Positions 17,840 through 25,782 of a stretch of DNA of 40,792 nucleotides are shown in pieces. Position numbers and translations under genes: made by a program. Origin of the DNA: Candidatus Pacearchaeota archaeon CG1_02_32_21 (GTDB lineage Archaea; Nanobdellota; Nanobdellia; Pacearchaeales; GW2011-AR1); NCBI GenBank assembly GCA_001872185.1, contig MNVX01000033.1, positions 1 through 40,792 of the forward strand, in the 5' to 3' direction. How positions within the stretch are numbered: the first letter of the stretch is position 1; each line of letters opens with the position of its first letter. The notes below the pieces were generated by a model. It did not search any database and was not told the origin of the DNA. It was given only the letters and a program-made list of their open reading frames with translations.

Positions 17840-18490
17840 TAAGCCATTCTGCCGTTGTCATTGGAATTAGCCAAGTTGTCATCATTAGCATTCCAGTTGC
17901 CGTTCCTGTTAAGGTAAGCCCTGAACAAACCACTTCTTCCAGCATCATAGAAAGGATATGCAGAAACTGGTGCAACTTCTTTAACATCATCTGCTAATTT
18001 GTAAGCTAATCCAACTTCTTGATCTGCAACAAGTCTTAATTGTGTAAAGTTTGGAACTATTCCCTCTCCAATATTTACTCCTCTCTTGTTAAATTCATCC
18101 ATTAAAAGCTTTGCCTGAATAGAATTTATTTGTGGGCTTCCATTCACTTGAACGCCAAAATCAATATAAACATTTCCAAAAGGATTCTTTTTACCTTCCT
18201 GATTGTATAATTCGAGCAATTGCTGACCTGTAATTAAAGGAATATTAGTAAATGTCGCAATTGCAACTCCTGTATCTATACTTGAACCAAGAACCTCTCC
18301 TTCTATATTTTTTCCACTAAAAATATATAACTTGCTTCCAGCACTTTGGACCCATCCATCCCCCCATTGACTGATTATCTCTTAAAAATTTTTCAACTCC
18401 TTCGCTGTATTGTGGAATAAATTCATCAGCCTTAACAGTAGAAGCAATTCCTTTTTTTCTCTCAACTTTTTCCATATGGGCAATTTCCAT
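17839..18490 (-). pseudogene. DGR target-like ORF frameshifted at a G6 tract (start 18490 or 18475)
   Basis: Upstream frame: ME(IAHMEK)VERKKGIASTVKADEFIPQYSEGVEKFLRDNQSMGG; downstream frame: GWVQSAGSKLYIFSGKNIEGEVLG...LLELYNQEG...NDNGRMA*. Removing one G from G6 (plus-strand CCCCCC at 18360-18365) joins them as ...DNQSMGDGWVQSAGSKLYIF... The intact downstream part is the 17839-18219 ORF. Confidence 0.75.
17842..17945 (-). other. Candidate DGR template/variable-repeat sequence (Asn/AAC-rich)
   Basis: Encodes GRSGLFRAYLNRNGNWNANDDNLANSNDNGRMA with many AAC/AAT codons, immediately upstream of the RT. Confidence 0.6.
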
Positions 18491-18600
18491 TCTTTTAATA
18501 TAAAAAGTGACTTTATAAACTTTTCTATTTATATTAATTAATTAGTAGTAACAAACTTATTAAAAGAGGATTAATTAACATCAGTAGTTAAATATGAAAA

Positions 18601-18858
18601 ATGACAAAAATAACCGCTAGCTGTACAAATTGTGAGTATGTTCTATATAAAGAAAGTGATAGTATAAGACTTGAAAGATGTAAGGGAGTTAGAATAGGGT
18701 TTAATAACCTTCCATTAAACAAAGAGGCAGAAGAAGCTGTATTAAATGGCAACCAGCTATTGTGTGAGAGATATTGTCCATCAAAAAGTTTATTAGGTTT
18801 AAGAATTCAGATAGATATAGTACAAGAAAGAGTATTTATTCCCGACAGTCATTTTTAA
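18601..18858 (+). CDS. Small Cys-containing hypothetical protein
   Basis: 85-aa ORF with CxxC (CTNC) and further Cys residues; directly upstream of the histone-fold ORF. Confidence 0.5.
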   Translation: MTKITASCTNCEYVLYKESDSIRLERCKGVRIGFNNLPLNKEAEEAVLNGNQLLCERYCPSKSLLGLRIQIDIVQERVFIPDSHF

Positions 18859-18863
18859 TAAAA

Positions 18864-19052
18864 ATGGGCAGGTTAATAAAAGAAAACAATATCAAAAAAG
18901 CTGTTAAAGAGCTTGATAAAGAAAAATCAATAACAAGTGTTTCTGCTGATGTAAATAAAGATCTAGAAAGAGCTGTTGAAGAAATTTTAAGAGGGGGGAT
19001 AAGAAGAGCAAGGGCAAATAACAGAAGAACTCTGCTTGGAAGGGACTTATAA
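18864..19052 (+). CDS. Short histone-fold (DUF1931/archaeal-histone-like) protein
   Basis: MGRLIKENNIKKAVKELDKEKSITSVSADVNKDLERAVEEILRGGIRRARANNRRTLLGRDL; helix-loop-helix with R(R)TL..RDL end. Confidence 0.6.
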   Translation: MGRLIKENNIKKAVKELDKEKSITSVSADVNKDLERAVEEILRGGIRRARANNRRTLLGRDL

Positions 19053-19054
19053 AA

Positions 19055-19333
19055 ATGAAAAAACACATTTCAAGATTAGGCTTTATACTATCGCTGGTTT
19101 ATTTAGCATTGACAACGATTTCAGTTATTTATTCCAGGTTCTGTAATCAGGGAATTTGTGATGTGGGTTATTTACTGCTTCCTTCTCTGCCTTGGATTGG
19201 TTTGTTTAATGACGGATCTTTTGGACTTGTTTATTATATAATCTCAATAATTTTAAACATAATAATTGTTTACCTAGTTGGGTATTTTATTGGACTCATA
19301 ATAAAAAGATCAAAAAATAATAAAAGGAGGTAA
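19055..19333 (+). CDS. Small membrane protein
   Basis: 92 aa, three hydrophobic segments, 2 nt after the previous stop. Confidence 0.65.
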   Translation: MKKHISRLGFILSLVYLALTTISVIYSRFCNQGICDVGYLLLPSLPWIGLFNDGSFGLVYYIISIILNIIIVYLVGYFIGLIIKRSKNNKRR

Positions 19334-19334
19334 G

Positions 19335-19499
19335 ATGGTAAAAAAGAAATTTCCGACACTTGGAGTTATTTTGTTAGCTATTGGTATAATTTGGCTGATA
19401 ACAGAGTTGAATATCATAAGAATAGACATTCCCTGGATACCTATAGTGCTAATAATAATAGCCATTGGACTAATAACTAACAGATATATGGGAAAATGA
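19335..19499 (+). CDS. Small two-TM membrane protein (54 aa, absent from the ORF track)
   Basis: MVKKKFPTLGVILLAIGIIWLITELNIIRIDIPWIPIVLIIIAIGLITNRYMGK*; AAAGGAGG just upstream; ATGA overlap with the next gene. Confidence 0.75.
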   Translation: MVKKKFPTLGVILLAIGIIWLITELNIIRIDIPWIPIVLIIIAIGLITNRYMGK

Positions 19500-20113
19500 A
19501 ATTACGAAAAGGTGAATGGTTTTTGATATTTTTTAATTTAGCCTATATACTGGCCTTTTCTTTGTATTATCTAAACATTAGGAATTATGAATTTTTGTGG
19601 TATGTTTTTGTTTTAGTTTTTTTCTTCGTACTTATTGGTTTAACTCTAAGAAAAACTAATTTTGATTATCTTGTATTATGGCTATTGAGTATTTGGGGAT
19701 TTTTGCACATGGCTGGTGGAGGGGTATGGATTGGTGAGGGATTTTGGATTTTTAATGGTAGCGGAGTTTTATACAGCTTAGAAATAGTAAAATTGTTTAG
19801 TATTGGTGACACATTTGTTTTAAAATTTGACCAGTTTGTACATGCTTTTGGATTTGGAGCAACAACCATTGTAGCGTATAGTTTAATAAAACCTTATTTA
19901 AATTCAAGTACAAATTATAAAATAATTTACCCTGCACTTGTTTCAATTGCAATGGGTCTTGGAGCATTAAATGAAATTGTTGAGTTTGTTGCTGTTGTTG
20001 CTTTTCCAAGCACAGGAGTAGGAGGATATTATAATACTGCTTTAGACCTTGTGTTTAACATGGTTGGCAGTATTATTGCAATTTTTGTTGTGCATTTTTA
20101 TTACCGGAAATAA
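19496..20113 (+). CDS. DUF2238-like polytopic membrane protein
   Basis: 205 aa; FDQFVHAFGFGATT...NEIVEFVAV...YYNTALDLVFNMVGSIIAI pattern. Confidence 0.75.
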   Translation: MKLRKGEWFLIFFNLAYILAFSLYYLNIRNYEFLWYVFVLVFFFVLIGLTLRKTNFDYLVLWLLSIWGFLHMAGGGVWIGEGFWIFNGSGVLYSLEIVKLFSIGDTFVLKFDQFVHAFGFGATTIVAYSLIKPYLNSSTNYKIIYPALVSIAMGLGALNEIVEFVAVVAFPSTGVGGYYNTALDLVFNMVGSIIAIFVVHFYYRK

Positions 20114-20702
20114 AAATTTTCGATTTTTTATAGATAAAATCAGTCAAAAACACAATTAAAAAAACCGTTACAAACCACCATAAGGCATAAGGTTCTGGAT
20201 TAATATACGGGATGCATGAGTAAAAAACACAGTTTACATTTTTGTCTGATATACTTATAATCTTTAAAACAAGAAAAAGCAAGGTTAGTTCAATTAATGA
20301 TATCTTCCATGCATTTTTCCTTTTATTTAATTTATTTTTGACAAGATAAAGTGCTAAAACACCCAGAGGAATTAAAAATAAATGCTCCAGACTTATCATC
20401 CTCGCCATTATTGAAGATTCTTCAAAAAAATAATCTGCTAAACCAAATCTTGTTTGTTTTGTTATTAAAAATGAGATAAAGTCTATATCCCACAAAATTA
20501 ATGGTATTGTAAGAATATTCAACTGGCTTAAAATCAACTCTCCATTTTTTATAATACACCCTAAACCTATGACTATCATTCCCATATAGCAAATCCAAAA
20601 AACCAGAATTGATTCTCCTTTTAAAACACCATAACCCATCGCCAATAATCCGAATGATATTAAAAATATCCCCAGAAATTTAATGCATACCTCTTTTTTC
20701 AT
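20073..20702 (-). CDS. Polytopic membrane protein
   Basis: 209 aa, multiple hydrophobic segments; convergent overlap of 41 nt with the preceding gene. Confidence 0.65.
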   Translation of the reverse strand: MKKEVCIKFLGIFLISFGLLAMGYGVLKGESILVFWICYMGMIVIGLGCIIKNGELILSQLNILTIPLILWDIDFISFLITKQTRFGLADYFFEESSIMARMISLEHLFLIPLGVLALYLVKNKLNKRKNAWKISLIELTLLFLVLKIISISDKNVNCVFYSCIPYINPEPYALWWFVTVFLIVFLTDFIYKKSKIFISGNKNAQQKLQ

Positions 20703-20759
20703 AAATTGCTAAGGTGAAAAATGTTTATAAAATGTAATAAAGTTCTATGATTAGTAAAA

Positions 20760-21284
20760 ATGGAAGATAAAGAAGTTGAGTATGAAGCTAGGTTTAACGA
20801 AGAAGGAAAGGTAGTTTTAAAAAAGAAGTCAGATATAAAGAGGGGAAAGAGATCAAGATCTTCTGGATTAAAGTTTGAGTTAAAAGTAAGAAAATATTGG
20901 GAATCAAAGGGGTATATTGTTGACAAGTGGAACAATAATGTTGATATTGAAAATAACAAAGTAATACCTGCAAAAAGAAAATATAATCCTTTCAAAAAGG
21001 TAATGACAATTGGAACAGGATTTCCTGATTTTATTGTAATTCAGTTTGTCAGAGATGGAGTATATGACGTTATAGGGGTTGAAGTTAAACTCAATGGGAT
21101 TCTCAGCAAAGAGGAAAAAGAAAAATGCAGGTGGTATCTTGAAAAAAAGACGTTTAGTAAAATATTGATAGCTAAAAAAAGTGATAAGGCTGAGGGGATA
21201 GAACACATTGATTTTAGTGAAAAATGGGGTAAATCATTACAAGATAAAAAGCAAGCTAGCATGATAAAATTTATAAAAAGATAA
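20760..21284 (+). CDS. PD-(D/E)XK-type nuclease-like protein
   Basis: GTGFPDFIVI...DVIGVEVKLNG (D...ExK) core after an N-terminal basic region. Confidence 0.65.
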   Translation: MEDKEVEYEARFNEEGKVVLKKKSDIKRGKRSRSSGLKFELKVRKYWESKGYIVDKWNNNVDIENNKVIPAKRKYNPFKKVMTIGTGFPDFIVIQFVRDGVYDVIGVEVKLNGILSKEEKEKCRWYLEKKTFSKILIAKKSDKAEGIEHIDFSEKWGKSLQDKKQASMIKFIKR

Positions 21285-21298
21285 TTTTTCAGGCCTAT

Positions 21299-21487
21299 AT
21301 GAATTTAAAAAATATAGCTTATGCATTGGCAATATCTTCAGTATTGCCGATTGTTTCAACTGGCTGTGAAACAGTAATAAGGTTAGACGATAAGGTTGAG
21401 AAAATCCTTGATAAAAATAATGACTGGACAAAAGAGGGGGTACCATATTCTCAAATGGATTTATATATGTATGATAAAAATGAGTAA
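21299..21487 (+). CDS. Small putative lipoprotein
   Basis: 62 aa; hydrophobic leader then VSTGCE lipobox-like site. Confidence 0.55.
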   Translation: MNLKNIAYALAISSVLPIVSTGCETVIRLDDKVEKILDKNNDWTKEGVPYSQMDLYMYDKNE

Positions 21488-21532
21488 ATCCAGAACAAAA
21501 ATCTTAATAAATTGCTTATTCTTAAAAAATGC

Positions 21533-22507
21533 ATGAGATTTAAAGAGGCGTCTTTTTATAAAAAGTTAAATGACAAAAAGGTGCACTGTAAGTTATGCCC
21601 CCACAAATGCATAATTGGCAATGGTGAAACTGGCAAGTGCAAGATAAAGCAGAATGTGGATGGAAAACTTAAAGCTATGAATTATGGCAAGATATATTTA
21701 AGCAGGACAAACTCTATTGAAGAACTTGGTTTTTTTCATTTCCTACCAGGCAATGAAGCTTTATTGGTGTCTTCAATAGGGAATAGCTTGGACAAAGGAT
21801 GGTATGAAAATGAGCTAACAGGAAAAGAAATAGAAGACATCCCTATTATAAACCAAACTCCTACGCAATTAGGCAAAGAGGTATTAAAAAAGAAACTTAA
21901 AATAATATGCCATGGGTATAATGAGCCTATGATGTCATACGAATATGTTGAAGATATTATAGCAAATAATAAATCAACAAAGCATGTTGTACAAACTAAT
22001 GCATTTATAGAGCAAGAGCCTATTGGTGAAATATCAAAAAAATTAAACGGGGCTGTTATAGAAATTAGGGGCATGACAGAAGAATTCTATAAAAATATTT
22101 TAGATGGTGACTTGGATTCTGTTCTTAAATCAACTAAAACTATGCATGAGGGTGGCGTCTGGATAGAAATATTTATGCCAGTTATAACTGAAATCCATTA
22201 TAGTTTATATGATGTAAGAAAATTAATATCCTGGATACTAAACAACCTTGGGGCAGATGTTCCATTACATTTTGTTTCAAAAAATTATGTTGATGAACAA
22301 TTATTAAAGAAATCAAGAAAAATAGCTGTGGATGCTGGTATGAGATATGTTTATTCTCACGTACCTGGTTGGAATGAAGGAATTACCACATTTTGCCCAG
22401 AATGCAAGAAAGCAGTAATTGTCAGAGAAAATGACAGTATACTTGAAAATAATATAAAAGAAGGAAAATGTACTTGCGGAAAACAGATTCCAGGTGTTTG
22501 GCAGTAA
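21533..22507 (+). CDS. AmmeMemoRadiSam-type radical-SAM-like protein lacking the CxxxCxxC motif
   Basis: MRFKEASFYKKLNDKKVHCKLCPHKCIIGNGETGKCKIK...GFFHFLPGNEALLVSSIGNSLDKGWYENEL...; N-terminal Cys module and C-terminal CPEC/CTCG retained. Track start 21512 also possible. Confidence 0.75.
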   Translation: MRFKEASFYKKLNDKKVHCKLCPHKCIIGNGETGKCKIKQNVDGKLKAMNYGKIYLSRTNSIEELGFFHFLPGNEALLVSSIGNSLDKGWYENELTGKEIEDIPIINQTPTQLGKEVLKKKLKIICHGYNEPMMSYEYVEDIIANNKSTKHVVQTNAFIEQEPIGEISKKLNGAVIEIRGMTEEFYKNILDGDLDSVLKSTKTMHEGGVWIEIFMPVITEIHYSLYDVRKLISWILNNLGADVPLHFVSKNYVDEQLLKKSRKIAVDAGMRYVYSHVPGWNEGITTFCPECKKAVIVRENDSILENNIKEGKCTCGKQIPGVWQ

Positions 22508-23220
22508 TAGTTTTATTTTTGTTTTTACCTATATTGGTCTGCTCTAGAGAGATTAATCTAGAGTATCCTGAGAAAATAGACACAGAGGAATTCAGCATTA
22601 GTTTAACTCTTAACGACTTTCCAGATGATAACTATGATGTTAAAATAGACTTTTTGAGCAATGGTAAAAGAATAACAAAAATTTCAGATCCTATTTCAGG
22701 ATATAAATCAACATATTATTTTATTAGTGATGCAATAAAATCAGGCAATAATCAGGCCAGTTTTAATTTTAAAATAACTGAAGAGTATAACGGAAAATCA
22801 GATATTGAAGTTAAAATAAGAGACTCTAAAGATAAAACTTTTTCCTTTAAAGGCTATGCAACTGAAATGTCTTTTTCTGAAATTATAGAAGAGACAAACA
22901 AAGAAAATGATGAAAATGTGGACGAAAATAAAGTAGATAATGACAAAAAGACAGATAAAAATAATAATGAAAATGCTCAAGACAAACAGATAGAAAACAG
23001 ACAAGAAAACAGCACTACTCTAATTTTACAAGAGCAGTTTTCAAATAATAATGAAATTATACACTTGAAGTCATCACCGCAAGATATAAAAAACCAGGAA
23101 GACAAACAAAAAATAGTGGTTGTTAAATCAAAAGACAATAAAATAAAAGAGTACTCTTTGTACGGATTCACTCTTTTTTTGATTTTTATTTTGGCATTAT
23201 TAATAACCAAAAAAATATAA
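22468..23220 (+). CDS. Exported protein with C-terminal TM anchor
   Basis: Hydrophobic N-terminus (AVIVLFLFLPILVCS), Asn/Asp/Lys-rich linker, C-terminal TM; 40-nt overlap with the previous CDS. Confidence 0.7.
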   Translation: MYLRKTDSRCLAVIVLFLFLPILVCSREINLEYPEKIDTEEFSISLTLNDFPDDNYDVKIDFLSNGKRITKISDPISGYKSTYYFISDAIKSGNNQASFNFKITEEYNGKSDIEVKIRDSKDKTFSFKGYATEMSFSEIIEETNKENDENVDENKVDNDKKTDKNNNENAQDKQIENRQENSTTLILQEQFSNNNEIIHLKSSPQDIKNQEDKQKIVVVKSKDNKIKEYSLYGFTLFLIFILALLITKKI

Positions 23221-23221
23221 A

Positions 23222-23761
23222 ATGGCACAAAGTGTACAAAGCATCAAAGCTGCATTTATAATAGAAATACTTGGCAGACCAGCAGACCATGTTAAAACAA
23301 CAATGGAACAGCTGGTTGATAGGCTTGGTAATGAAAAGGGCACTAAGATAATTCAAAGAGAGATTCATGAACCAGTTGAGTATAGCCTAGAAGAAGAAAC
23401 TAAAGAAAATGAAATAACTATCAAACAAAAGCTTTTTACTACATTTGCAGAGGTAGAGGCAGAATTTGAGGGCGTAGAGCACTTGCTAATGGCTACTTTT
23501 AATTACATGCCCTCAAGTATAGAAATAATATCTCCTGAAAATTTCATATTAAAAAACCATGACATAAGCGGAATACTTACAGGAATTGTTGTAAGACTGC
23601 ATAGATATGATGAAGTAACTAAAAAGCTTGTTGTAGACAGAGAAATACTTGAAAGCCAGTTAAAACAGGTTTTAGAAAGAACAAAGCAAGAGGGTAAGAG
23701 CAATAATATTGAAAACCATACTGAAAAAAAGGCTAAAAAATCGAAAAAGAGTCAAAAATAG
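23222..23761 (+). CDS. Hypothetical protein, Lys-rich C-terminus
   Basis: 179 aa, start 2 nt after previous stop; ends TAG. Confidence 0.7.
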   Translation: MAQSVQSIKAAFIIEILGRPADHVKTTMEQLVDRLGNEKGTKIIQREIHEPVEYSLEEETKENEITIKQKLFTTFAEVEAEFEGVEHLLMATFNYMPSSIEIISPENFILKNHDISGILTGIVVRLHRYDEVTKKLVVDREILESQLKQVLERTKQEGKSNNIENHTEKKAKKSKKSQK

Positions 23762-23814
23762 TATCTATCATAAGCTTTATAAATTGTAAAACTTGCTAAC
23801 TTTAGTAACAAAAT

Positions 23815-23865
23815 TTTCCAAATTTTGGAAAGTTATTTATATTTCTACTACTTTACAATAGTAGA
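23815..23865. promoter_or_regulatory. Two palindromes upstream of the Tat-like protein gene
   Basis: TTTCCAAA-T-TTTGGAAA (23815-23831) and TCTACTA-CTTTACAA-TAGTAGA (23844-23865). Confidence 0.5.
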
Positions 23866-23905
23866 TTTAATTGTATAAAACACCAGGTATAAAGAGATAA
23901 TTAAA

Positions 23906-24457
23906 ATGAAAATTGGAAGAAGAGATTTTATGAGATCTGTGGCAGAATGGTTTGTTCTAGCAGGGTTTGGATTATTTGTACCTAAAGCATATGCAGATGT
24001 AGCACCTCATAAAGCTTATTCTGATGGACAGGTATTCAAGCTTTCAGAAAAATTTCCTTTTGATCCTAAAAGTGAAATAACCTATGGAGAAATTCCTACA
24101 AAAAGAGAGACAGGTGGACTTTATTTTGTAGATTATGGAGAAATTGCAGCTGCATGTCCTTCTATAAAAAGATTTAAAGAAAAAACGGGCTGGCCGGCTG
24201 CTCAAGAAATAGCAAAGGCAGAGGTTAAAGAATGGGTTCCTAGGGAAGTGAGAAGATATGGTGAAGATCATAAGGATACTAACAATGTTCAAATGATTCT
24301 ATACATACATTTCTTAAAAGAAAGGGGAGTGAAGGTAGAAGATTTATTTGAAGGAGTTCCTAAAGACTTTAAAGACAAAACCTTAGATCAGATAGTTAAG
24401 GAATTGGATATTTCTGATGATGTGATTAAGTATTCTTCATCTCGGAGAGATAATTAA
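23906..24457 (+). CDS. Hypothetical exported protein with twin-arginine-like signal
   Basis: MKIGRRDFMRSVAEWFVLAGFGLFVPKAYADVAP: RRDFM followed by an h-region and AYA cleavage-like site. Confidence 0.7.
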   Translation: MKIGRRDFMRSVAEWFVLAGFGLFVPKAYADVAPHKAYSDGQVFKLSEKFPFDPKSEITYGEIPTKRETGGLYFVDYGEIAAACPSIKRFKEKTGWPAAQEIAKAEVKEWVPREVRRYGEDHKDTNNVQMILYIHFLKERGVKVEDLFEGVPKDFKDKTLDQIVKELDISDDVIKYSSSRRDN

Positions 24458-24462
24458 TTGTT

Positions 24463-25746
24463 TTAGTACTTCCTTAGTTTGTCTTTGGTTTCAAATCTTT
24501 CTGAAAAAGATTTTGCTTTGTCTTTTAAAACATCTCTTGCAGTTTTTTTTGTTTTTTTCATCTTCCAGAAAAAGAAACCTGCAATAGCTAATAGTACTAC
24601 AATTATTAGTGCAACTGCTGTCCAGTTTATTGGTCCTCTGGTAGTTTGAGTGGTAGTTTTATCAACACATGATCCTGTACAGCAAGAGCCATCAGATGTG
24701 AACTCAATATTTCCTGAGCATTTTTGAGTGCTGGAGCATATCTTGCCCTTTAAGTTAGAACAGCTATGGTTATTAACTATAGAACTTGAAGGAATTATAT
24801 CTTCTCCAATTGAAAAGTTTAGTTTTATATCATCTGAAAGATTTGAATATTTTGCAGTTATAACTCCTGAAAAGTTTCCTGTCTTATCAAAGAATACTCC
24901 GATTTTTATTTCTTTTTTCTCTTCTTTGTTCAGACTTAGGTTATAGAGTGAGAGATTTACATACTTTACAAGATCTTTAGAAACTGATAATGTAATATTT
25001 TCCAGGAAGTTGCCGTTGTTATTCAAAGTTGTAGTATAAACATATGACTCTCCTTTTTTTAGCTGAGCATTAACACTATTTAAAGAAAAAACTAATCTGT
25101 CTAGTTCAGTGTTATTTTGGGTGTTCTTGCTGTCATTTTTTATTATATAAACAGGGATATTATAAACAAAACCTGTGCTTGATGTAAAAACAATAATTCC
25201 TGAATATGTACTGTCAAAATCTGCAGTGCCTATTGAAATTTTTTTTGTTTCTTGCATAGGGACTGTAAAAGATTTATTTTCTTCATTATCAGTTTCGTAA
25301 TAAACTGTTATTTGTTTGTCAAGATAGTTTGATATTAGCAAATCCTGACTTGCACTTGTTAAGAAAACTCCAGGATTTATTCCAAAATCAGCAAAGGCGC
25401 TTCCTATTGTAAAGTTTAGCTCTAAATCCTGCTCTTTATTTTTATTAAGTTCCCTGTAACTTACCTCTTTTGCTCTTAAAGAAAAGTTTCCTTCCTGAAA
25501 TGGAAGTAGCCCGTAAATATAATATGTTTCATTTATTTTTATCATATCAAAGGTTACAGGAATTTGGACATGCTCTTTATAAAAACCAATGTTGTCTTTA
25601 TCTATAGGTTCTAGAATATTCCCAGATATACTTAAGATTAAGGTTTCTCCCTGTTTAAAACTATTTTTATCGCTAGTTATGTTTAGCGCTGAAATTAATG
25701 CAAAACTAAACATTAAGATGAAAAATAATGCTATGCCTCTTTTCAT
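24463..25746 (-). CDS. Surface protein, beta-rich ectodomain, C-terminal TM
   Basis: Signal peptide, repeated N-x-S/T sites, Cys-rich juxtamembrane segment, C-terminal TM + basic tail. Confidence 0.8.
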   Translation of the reverse strand: MKRGIALFFILMFSFALISALNITSDKNSFKQGETLILSISGNILEPIDKDNIGFYKEHVQIPVTFDMIKINETYYIYGLLPFQEGNFSLRAKEVSYRELNKNKEQDLELNFTIGSAFADFGINPGVFLTSASQDLLISNYLDKQITVYYETDNEENKSFTVPMQETKKISIGTADFDSTYSGIIVFTSSTGFVYNIPVYIIKNDSKNTQNNTELDRLVFSLNSVNAQLKKGESYVYTTTLNNNGNFLENITLSVSKDLVKYVNLSLYNLSLNKEEKKEIKIGVFFDKTGNFSGVITAKYSNLSDDIKLNFSIGEDIIPSSSIVNNHSCSNLKGKICSSTQKCSGNIEFTSDGSCCTGSCVDKTTTQTTRGPINWTAVALIIVVLLAIAGFFFWKMKKTKKTARDVLKDKAKSFSERFETKDKLRKY

Positions 25747-25782
25747 AATTAATTAAAAAAATCAGTTATTATAAATATTTGG

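Noticed and set aside
23841-23868. ATTTCTACTACTTTACAATAGTAGATTT resembles a Cas12a-type CRISPR direct repeat hairpin (TTTCTAC...GTAGAT)
   Set aside because: Single copy, longer loop, no spacer array and no cas genes in the window; kept only as a promoter palindrome.
25011-25030. gttgccgttgttatt in the 24463-25746 gene resembles the RT-proximal N-rich segment (possible remote VR)
   Set aside because: Only a short NNNGN-type coincidence; no extended alignment, wrong protein context.
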